From: an uncultured Pelagibacteraceae bacterium
GTDB taxonomy: Bacteria > Pseudomonadota > Alphaproteobacteria > Pelagibacterales > Pelagibacteraceae
DNA length: 64,000 bases
Assembly (NCBI GenBank): GCA_902621345.1
Contig: CACNLV010000001.1
Location: 124,001-188,000 of the forward strand
Reading direction: 5' to 3'
In this document: in pieces, positions 58,316 through 64,000 of the stretch
Numbering within the stretch: position 1 is the first letter of the stretch
Layout of the letters: each line of letters starts with the position of its first letter
Translations under genes and position numbers: made by a program
Notes under the pieces: model-generated
Databases searched by the model: none
Told to the model about the DNA's origin: nothing
The model's input: only the letters and a program-made list of their open reading frames with translations

Positions 58316-59590
58316 ATGAAAAGTTTTATTGACAAATTTTTTTTCAGACGAAACAATCTAGATCTGATAAGCAAGAAAATAAGGGAAATATCCAAAAAAA
58401 CCCCTGTGTCTCAAATATTTAATATTATCAATTCTTATTCATCTACAAGTGAACTTAGATATGTTGGTGGTTGTATAAGAAAAGTTATAAATAATGAAAA
58501 TTTTGATGATATCGATTTAGCAACAAATATAGATCCAACAGAGGTTTGTTCTGCACTCAAAAAAAGCAACGTTGAATTCTATGAGAGTGGAATAGATCAT
58601 GGCACAATAACAGCAATAGTAGGGGATAGTAAATTTGAAATTACTAGTTTGAGAGAAGATATTTTAACTGATGGCCGTCATGCAAAAGTCAAATTTTCTA
58701 AAGATTGGAAAACTGATGCTTCGCGAAGAGATTTCACCATCAATTCTATTTACTCAGATAAAGAAGGCAACTTATTTGATCCATACAACGGTTATGAGGA
58801 TATTAAAAAGGGTAAAATTAATTTTATTGGTAACCCAGAAAAAAGAATAAAAGAAGATTACTTGAGAATATTAAGATATTTACGTTTTTTTTTAAATTAT
58901 TCTAAACAACCACATGATCCTAAAATTGTTAAAGTTTTAAAAATGAATCTTATGGGCATCGCAAATCTTTCCAAAGAAAGACTGATAGACGAACTAAGAA
59001 AGACTCTCAAACCAAATATGTTAGAAAGTTTATCAAAAGATAAAATAATTTTAGAAATTTTTGTTTCAGTTTTTCCTCAACTAAAACACTTTAATATTTT
59101 TTCTAGGCTAAATACTAATCTAAAGGATATGCTCTCCAAAGTTGATTTTATCTTTATCATTTCATTATTAATTATCGATGAAACTGATAATGTGGAGTAT
59201 TTCATTTATAAATTTAACTTATCTAAAAAGGACCAAAAAAGGATTAGAAATATAAGTGATTTTTATAAAAAAAAAATAACTTCAAAAACTTTTACTGAAA
59301 AAAATTTAAATTTGATCTTTTATCATTCAGGCAAAGAGGCAGTCTTGGATATTTTAAATTATAGAATATTAAAAACTAACAAATTAGATAACAATATAGT
59401 GGCATTAATTAGCAAATTTGAAATTAAATCGGTACCGACAATGCCATTTAAAGCAGATTTTTTAATGTCAAAGTATGATATTCCAGAAGGAAAAATGTTA
59501 GGAGAAAAACTAAAACTTATTGAGAGTAAATGGGTCGAAAATAATTTTCAAATATCAGAACAACAGATTGAAAACATAATTAATAATTAA
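58316..59590 (+). CDS. cca: CCA tRNA nucleotidyltransferase/poly(A) polymerase family
   Basis: This 424-residue class II nucleotidyltransferase has the head motif [22 protein letters not shown] with the metal-binding Asp pair, then [13 protein letters not shown] and [10 protein letters not shown]. Then comes the neck [12 protein letters not shown]. Helical C-terminal domain present. It probably adds or repairs CCA on tRNAs; poly(A) polymerase is the alternative. Its neighbour tRNA-Gln already encodes CCA. The stop shares TTAA at 59587-59590 with greA. Confidence 0.9.
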   Translation: MKSFIDKFFFRRNNLDLISKKIREISKKTPVSQIFNIINSYSSTSELRYVGGCIRKVINNENFDDIDLATNIDPTEVCSALKKSNVEFYESGIDHGTITAIVGDSKFEITSLREDILTDGRHAKVKFSKDWKTDASRRDFTINSIYSDKEGNLFDPYNGYEDIKKGKINFIGNPEKRIKEDYLRILRYLRFFLNYSKQPHDPKIVKVLKMNLMGIANLSKERLIDELRKTLKPNMLESLSKDKIILEIFVSVFPQLKHFNIFSRLNTNLKDMLSKVDFIFIISLLIIDETDNVEYFIYKFNLSKKDQKRIRNISDFYKKKITSKTFTEKNLNLIFYHSGKEAVLDILNYRILKTNKLDNNIVALISKFEIKSVPTMPFKADFLMSKYDIPEGKMLGEKLKLIESKWVENNFQISEQQIENIINN

Positions 59591-60063
59591 ATATATTTAA
59601 CATCTTTAATTTCAAAGTTTTTTTTACCGGCAGGAGTAGTAATTTCGACTAGATCATTTTTATTTTTCCCAATGAGCCCTCTTCCTATTGGTGATTGATA
59701 GTAAATTAATTTACTTTTAAGATCTGCTTCATCCTTTCCAACAATCTTGTAATTTATTTTTTCACCTGTATCTAAATTTTCTAAAAAAACTGTTGATCCA
59801 AAAATAACTTTGCCATCATTATTCAATTTTGTAACATCAATAATGTTTGCTCTTGCGATTATGTCATTAATTTCAGTAATTCTTCCCTCATTATGGGATT
59901 GTTCCTCTTTAGCAGCATGATACTCAGCATTTTCTTTCAAGTCTCCATGTGAACGAGCTTCAGCAATTGCAGCAACAATTTTAGGGCGTTTTTTTTCTTT
60001 TAAAAAAATTAGTTCTTCTTTAAGTTTATTTAGACCGTTTAAAGTAATTGGCTCTTTATCCAT
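59587..60063 (-). CDS. greA: Transcription elongation factor GreA
   Basis: This 158-residue factor rescues backtracked RNA polymerase. The N-terminal coiled coil has [45 protein letters not shown], with the DLKENAEY acidic tip, and the C-terminal FKBP-like domain has [21 protein letters not shown]. The frame is open to 60081 but ATG at 60063 has GGAAA just upstream and gives the canonical length. It begins one base after the hemF stop. Confidence 0.97.
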   Translation of the reverse strand: MDKEPITLNGLNKLKEELIFLKEKKRPKIVAAIAEARSHGDLKENAEYHAAKEEQSHNEGRITEINDIIARANIIDVTKLNNDGKVIFGSTVFLENLDTGEKINYKIVGKDEADLKSKLIYYQSPIGRGLIGKNKNDLVEITTPAGKKNFEIKDVKYI

Positions 60064-60064
60064 T

Positions 60065-60892
60065 TTATTTCCATTTTGCAATAGGTGGTAGCGACATTAA
60101 AATGCCTTCAACGTTTCCACCTGTTTGTAAACCAAATTTTGTCCCTCTATCGTAAAGCAAATTAAATTCTGTATACCTACCTCTTTTTATATATTGCATT
60201 TCCTTATCTTTTAAAGTCCATTTTTTTTTTAACTTTTTTTTGATAATTTTTTTAAATATTAATTCAAATGTGGTACCGACTTCCCTGACAAATTTAAAAT
60301 CTTTTTCAAAATTATTTTTTTTGTAGTCAAAAAAAATTCCCCCAATACCTCTTGCTTCTTTTCGGTGGGGTAAATAAAAATATTCGTCACACCATTTTTT
60401 ATATTTTGGATAATATTTTTTGTTATGACGATTACACATCTTTTTTAATATTTTGTGAAATTCCTTTTTCTCATTTTCATCTTTTTTGGATGGAGTGACA
60501 TCCATACCTCCACCAAACCAATCATGAGATGTGCAAATATATCTAGTATTAAAATGCATCGCTGGAATTAGGGGGTTTCTCATATGCATCACTACAGAAA
60601 TACCTGATGCCCAAAAATTTGGATTTTTTTCGGCACCTGGAATTTGTTTTTGAAAATGTTTTGGAAATTTTCCATAAACTTTTGAAAAATTTACGCCTAC
60701 TTTGTCAAATATTCTTCCATCTTTAAGTATTCTATATTCACCACCACCTTCATCTTTATTTTGATTTCTTTTCCATGTCGTGGACTCAAATTTAATTTTA
60801 TTTTTTTCTAACTCACTTATGCTATGACATATTGAGTCTTGTAAAGTTTTAAACCAGCTACTTGTTAAATCTTTTCTAATTTCAAAATCCAT
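60065..60892 (-). CDS. hemF: Aerobic coproporphyrinogen III oxidase
   Basis: This 275-residue enzyme uses oxygen to convert coproporphyrinogen III to protoporphyrinogen IX in haem synthesis. The family motifs [19 protein letters not shown], and the C-terminal [23 protein letters not shown] are complete. It feeds haem to the oxidase and bc1 complex in the window, and it fits an obligately aerobic life. Downstream of trmL by one base. Confidence 0.97.
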   Translation of the reverse strand: MDFEIRKDLTSSWFKTLQDSICHSISELEKNKIKFESTTWKRNQNKDEGGGEYRILKDGRIFDKVGVNFSKVYGKFPKHFQKQIPGAEKNPNFWASGISVVMHMRNPLIPAMHFNTRYICTSHDWFGGGMDVTPSKKDENEKKEFHKILKKMCNRHNKKYYPKYKKWCDEYFYLPHRKEARGIGGIFFDYKKNNFEKDFKFVREVGTTFELIFKKIIKKKLKKKWTLKDKEMQYIKRGRYTEFNLLYDRGTKFGLQTGGNVEGILMSLPPIAKWK

Positions 60893-60893
60893 A

Positions 60894-61370
60894 TCAAATT
60901 AAATTTGTTTGTCTTAGGCTCTCGGCTAAAATGACAGCAACAGATGAAGAGACATTAAGTGACCTTTTATTATCTTTCATAGGTATCTTTAATTTATTTT
61001 TAATTAGTTTATGTACTTTTTCTGGTACCCCAGCACTTTCCCTTCCAAATAAAATAGTATCATTTTTTTCAAACTTAAATTTAGTATATGAAATTGGGGC
61101 CTTAGTTGTCATTAATACAATTCTGTGATTCTCCTTACTTTCATAAAATCTGTCAAAGCTTTGGTAAAATCTAATCATTTTATTATCCATATAATCCATT
61201 ACGACTCTTTTAAATCTCTTATCATTCAATAAGAAGCCGCATGGTTCTATAATCTCTAATTCTACCCCAAGACAGGCACAAGTTCTAATTATAGCTGCTG
61301 TATTTTGGGGTATATCAGGTTCAAATAAAGCAATTTTAGGCCCTGTAAATATTGAACTATTATGTGTCAT
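60894..61370 (-). CDS. trmL: tRNA (cytidine/uridine-34 2'-O)-methyltransferase
   Basis: This 158-residue SPOUT methyltransferase methylates the wobble base of leucine tRNAs in other bacteria. Motifs are LFEPDIPQNTAAIIRTCACLG, LFGRESAGVPE and IPMKDNKRSLNVSSSVAVILAE. Length normal. Its start lies 92 bases from divergent petA. Confidence 0.95.
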   Translation of the reverse strand: MTHNSSIFTGPKIALFEPDIPQNTAAIIRTCACLGVELEIIEPCGFLLNDKRFKRVVMDYMDNKMIRFYQSFDRFYESKENHRIVLMTTKAPISYTKFKFEKNDTILFGRESAGVPEKVHKLIKNKLKIPMKDNKRSLNVSSSVAVILAESLRQTNLI

Positions 61371-61462
61371 TCTTTCAGTAGTAAATTGAATATTTTATAT
61401 TATATGAAACATATATTTAAGTAGAAAAAATCTATTTTGAGTATATTTAATTAATTTTAAAA

Positions 61463-61972
61463 ATGTCTGAAAAAAAAACTGAAAGAAGAGATTTTTTATT
61501 CACAGCTACAGCTGCAGTTGGCGCTGTAGGAGTGGGGGCTACAGTTTGGCCGATGATAGATCAAATGAATCCAGATGCTTCAGTTAAGGCTTTAGCCAGC
61601 ACTGAAGTAGATGTGAGCTCAGTGAACCCAGGAAAAACTATAACAGTTTTGTGGAGAGGTAAGCCTGTTTTTATAAGAAGAAGAACTCAAGATGAAATTA
61701 ATGAGGCAAAAGCAGTTAAGTTAAAAGATTTAAAACACCCTGAAAAAGATGAAGATAGAGCTAAAAATCCAGAGTGGCTTGTGATGCTTGGAGTATGCAC
61801 GCATTTAGGTTGTGTACCCTTAGACCAAAAAGGCGATTACAACGGTTGGTTCTGCCCGTGCCATGGATCTCATTACGATATTTCTGGAAGAATTAGAAAA
61901 GGACCAGCGCCTACAAACATGGAAATTCCTAAGTATGAATTTGTTAACGCCAATACTATTAAGATCGGATAA
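61463..61972 (+). CDS. petA: Ubiquinol-cytochrome c reductase Rieske iron-sulfur subunit
   Basis: This 169-residue subunit of the bc1 complex carries the 2Fe-2S cluster. A Tat-like N-terminus ([24 protein letters not shown]) doubles as the membrane anchor. Cluster-binding boxes are CTHLGC and CPCHGSH (about residues 113-135). First gene of petABC, 92 bases from the divergent trmL; a promoter probably lies in that AT-rich gap. Confidence 0.97.
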   Translation: MSEKKTERRDFLFTATAAVGAVGVGATVWPMIDQMNPDASVKALASTEVDVSSVNPGKTITVLWRGKPVFIRRRTQDEINEAKAVKLKDLKHPEKDEDRAKNPEWLVMLGVCTHLGCVPLDQKGDYNGWFCPCHGSHYDISGRIRKGPAPTNMEIPKYEFVNANTIKIG

Positions 61973-61977
61973 AAACT

Positions 61978-63246
61978 ATGAGTGATCACGAATATACACC
62001 CAAGTCAAATTTTGGAAAATGGTTTAATGATAGATTACCATTACTAACTTTAGCAAACCATTTAACTGACTATCCAACACCTAAGAATTTAAATTATTGG
62101 TGGACATTTGGTGGTATTTTAACTTTTTGTTTAGTTACCCAAATAGTTACAGGTTTAGTTCTTGCTATGCACTATATTGCTCATGCCGATATGGCATTTG
62201 ATAGTGTGGAACATATAATGCGTGATGTGAATTATGGATGGTTGATAAGATATATTCATGCAAATGGAGCATCAATGTTTTTTCTAGCTGTCTACATACA
62301 TATATTTAGATCCCTGTTCTACGGATCTTATAAAGCTCCAAGAGAAATAATCTGGATTATAGGTATTATTATTTATTTATTGATGATGGCAGCTGCTTTT
62401 ATGGGTTATGTTCTTCCTTGGGGACAAATGAGTTTTTGGGGAGCGACTGTTATTACAAATTTGTTTAGCGCGATCCCATTAGTTGGTGAAGGTATTGTAA
62501 CATGGTTGTGGGGAGGGTATTCTGTTGACAACCCAACATTAACAAGATTCTTTACTCTTCATTATTTAATTCCTTTTTTAATTTTAGGTTTAGTTGTTCT
62601 TCATATATGGGCATTACATGTTCCAGGTAATAATAATCCGATTGGTATAGACGTTAAAAAACCTTCTAAAGATACTGTACCTTTTCATCCTTACATAGTT
62701 ATAAAGGATGCTTTTGCTTTACTAATGTTCATGATTGTTTTTGCTTTTTTTGTTTTTTATACACCAAATATTTTAGGTCATGCAGATAACTATATAGAAG
62801 CAAATCCGCTTGTTACACCAGCCCATATTGTTCCCGAATGGTACCTATTGCCATTTTACGCAATTTTAAGATCAGTACCTGATAAATTAATGGGTGTAAT
62901 AGCAATGTTATCAGCTATTTTTATTTTAGCAGCCTTACCTTGGTTGGATACCTCAAAAATAAGATCAGCAGTATTTAGACCTCTATACAGACAATTTTAT
63001 TGGATCCTTGTAGCTGATGTTTTAATTTTAGGATACGTAGGAGCAATGCCCGCTGAAGGTTTATATTTGCTTATTGCTAGAGTAGCGACCGCGTACTATT
63101 TTTTACATTTTTTAGTTATTTTACCTATTTTAGGCTATAAGGAGAGAACATTACCAGTCCCATTAAGCATTACAGAACCAGTTTTAGGTGGCTCTTCAAA
63201 CTTAGCAGCCGCCAGAGATGATAGTAGGTTAGAAAAATTAAAGTGA
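61978..63246 (+). CDS. petB: Cytochrome b of the bc1 complex
   Basis: This 422-residue subunit has eight transmembrane helices. The four haem histidines lie in [21 protein letters not shown] and [24 protein letters not shown], and PEWY ([13 protein letters not shown]) marks the Qo site. [17 protein letters not shown] is also canonical. Five bases after petA and overlapping petC by four. Confidence 0.98.
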   Translation: MSDHEYTPKSNFGKWFNDRLPLLTLANHLTDYPTPKNLNYWWTFGGILTFCLVTQIVTGLVLAMHYIAHADMAFDSVEHIMRDVNYGWLIRYIHANGASMFFLAVYIHIFRSLFYGSYKAPREIIWIIGIIIYLLMMAAAFMGYVLPWGQMSFWGATVITNLFSAIPLVGEGIVTWLWGGYSVDNPTLTRFFTLHYLIPFLILGLVVLHIWALHVPGNNNPIGIDVKKPSKDTVPFHPYIVIKDAFALLMFMIVFAFFVFYTPNILGHADNYIEANPLVTPAHIVPEWYLLPFYAILRSVPDKLMGVIAMLSAIFILAALPWLDTSKIRSAVFRPLYRQFYWILVADVLILGYVGAMPAEGLYLLIARVATAYYFLHFLVILPILGYKERTLPVPLSITEPVLGGSSNLAAARDDSRLEKLK

Positions 63247-64000
63247 AAAAATTCTTAAAATTATTTTTTTACATCTTCTTTTTAATCCCTTTTTTGCCCC
63301 AGGTATATGCTGCAGAAAAGGTCGAATACTTGACCACCGATTGGAGTTTCAAAGGTTTATTTGGTAAGTTTGACCGTTCAGCTTTACAGAGAGGTTACCA
63401 CGTTTATACTGAAGTATGTTCCTCTTGTCATTCTATGAAATACTTAAGTTATAGAAATTTAGCTCAAGAAGGGGGTCCCGAATTTACTGAAGCTGAGGCC
63501 AAAGCAATCGCGGCTTCTTTTGAGGTAACTGATGGTCCCAACTCTGATGGAGAGATGTTTACTAGACCTGGAAAATTGTCAGATAAATTTGTAATGCCTT
63601 ATGAAAATGTAAAAGCAGCTCAAGCTGCTAATGGGGGAGCTTATCCACCTGATATGTCTGTACTAGTTAAAGCAAGGGGGGGTGGAGTAGATTATATTTA
63701 CTCATTATTGCAAGGGTATGAAGATCCACCACCAGGAGTTACTTTAGATGATGGAGTTTACTATAATAAATATATGTACGGAAACAAAATAAAAATGTCC
63801 AACCAATTATCCGATGGTTTAATTGAGTATTCAGATGGTACAAAGGCCACAGTTGAACAGATGTCAAAAGATGTCACTACTTTTCTGATGTGGGCAGCTG
63901 AACCTCATTTAGAATCTAGACATAAAATGGGATTTAAAGCAATCGTATACTTAATTATTCTTACAATTTTAGTTTACTTCAGTATGAAAAGAATTTGGTC
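63243..64000 (+). CDS. petC: Cytochrome c1 of the bc1 complex (3' end cut off)
   Basis: The frame starts with GTG overlapping the petB stop (GTGA at 63243-63246) and runs off the right edge, about 252 codons in. A signal peptide (residues ~1-24, ending YAAE) is followed by the haem-binding CSSCH at 63417-63431. Then come the c1-type segments [22 protein letters not shown] and YEDPPPG. A likely sixth ligand Met is in [12 protein letters not shown]. The C-terminal anchor ([15 protein letters not shown]) is reached, so only a few residues are missing. Confidence 0.96.
   Translation, partial: MKKFLKLFFYIFFLIPFLPQVYAAEKVEYLTTDWSFKGLFGKFDRSALQRGYHVYTEVCSSCHSMKYLSYRNLAQEGGPEFTEAEAKAIAASFEVTDGPNSDGEMFTRPGKLSDKFVMPYENVKAAQAANGGAYPPDMSVLVKARGGGVDYIYSLLQGYEDPPPGVTLDDGVYYNKYMYGNKIKMSNQLSDGLIEYSDGTKATVEQMSKDVTTFLMWAAEPHLESRHKMGFKAIVYLIILTILVYFSMKRIW

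Overview
The window looks like a stretch of a streamlined marine alphaproteobacterial chromosome, most likely SAR11 (Pelagibacterales). The evidence is a very A+T-rich sequence with heavy AAA/ATT codon use, almost no intergenic DNA, alphaproteobacterial gene families (split Fo b and b' subunits, CcrM-type GANTC methylase, DUF2093, DUF3035, TIGR01459 HAD, choline-kinase-type ThrB) and a retinal/beta-carotene pathway. No rRNA, insertion sequence, phage gene, CRISPR array or integrase is visible. No gene-free stretch exceeds 300 bases; the longest is about 290 bases between typA and groL and holds a terminator and a possible 36-codon gene.

Layout. 1-8.7 kb: the end of a DapA-family gene, a cyclopropane fatty acid synthase, a lysine-rich coiled-coil protein of unknown function, small membrane and DCC proteins, the TldD/TldE protease pair with a coupled flavin oxidoreductase, and a YczE-type membrane protein. 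8.7-12.9 kb: typA and the groES-groEL heat-shock operon with a sigma-32-like promoter and a clear terminator. 12.9-19.3 kb: HAD-ribF-ileS-lspA-DUF3035 lipoprotein-pgi, a tightly overlapping co-directional run. 19.3-27 kb: rsmD-purD, then ubiA-msbA-waaA-lpxK-lpxL for lipid A/Kdo and ubiquinone. 27-31 kb: a quinone oxidoreductase-pirin-DoxX-haloacid dehalogenase group and rsmE. 31.2-38.5 kb: the aa3-type cytochrome c oxidase operon (coxB, coxA, ctaB, a 41-codon membrane peptide, ctaG, coxC, surf1) running on into thrC and a peroxiredoxin. 38.6-51.1 kb: an uninterrupted minus-strand run of 15 genes, read in the order dciA, dsbA-like, smc, atpI, atpB, atpE, b', b, crtI, crtB, crtY, blh, ispH, thrB, rnhA. 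51-61.4 kb: mutY, a flavin monooxygenase, ccrM, rnhB, a UDG-like protein, a TPR protein, ispE, tRNA-Gln, cca, greA, hemF, trmL. 61.5 kb to the end: the bc1 complex operon petA-petB-petC, with petC cut by the window edge.

How it fits together. The window carries much of an aerobic photoheterotroph's energy system: the bc1 complex, cytochrome oxidase with its assembly factors, ubiquinone and haem enzymes, and the Fo sector of ATP synthase. Directly downstream of Fo lie the genes that make beta-carotene and cleave it to retinal. The proteorhodopsin that would use the retinal, GGPP synthase (crtE) and the F1 genes are not in the window.

The most notable observations are an SMC protein that appears to lack its hinge, three GANTC sites clustered upstream of the GANTC methylase gene, a divergent gene pair (dciA/mutY) whose start codons abut with no base between them, repeated 4-nt sharing of stop codons between convergent genes, and the Fo-carotenoid-retinal gene string. 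No wholly new multi-gene system can be demonstrated from the sequence alone.
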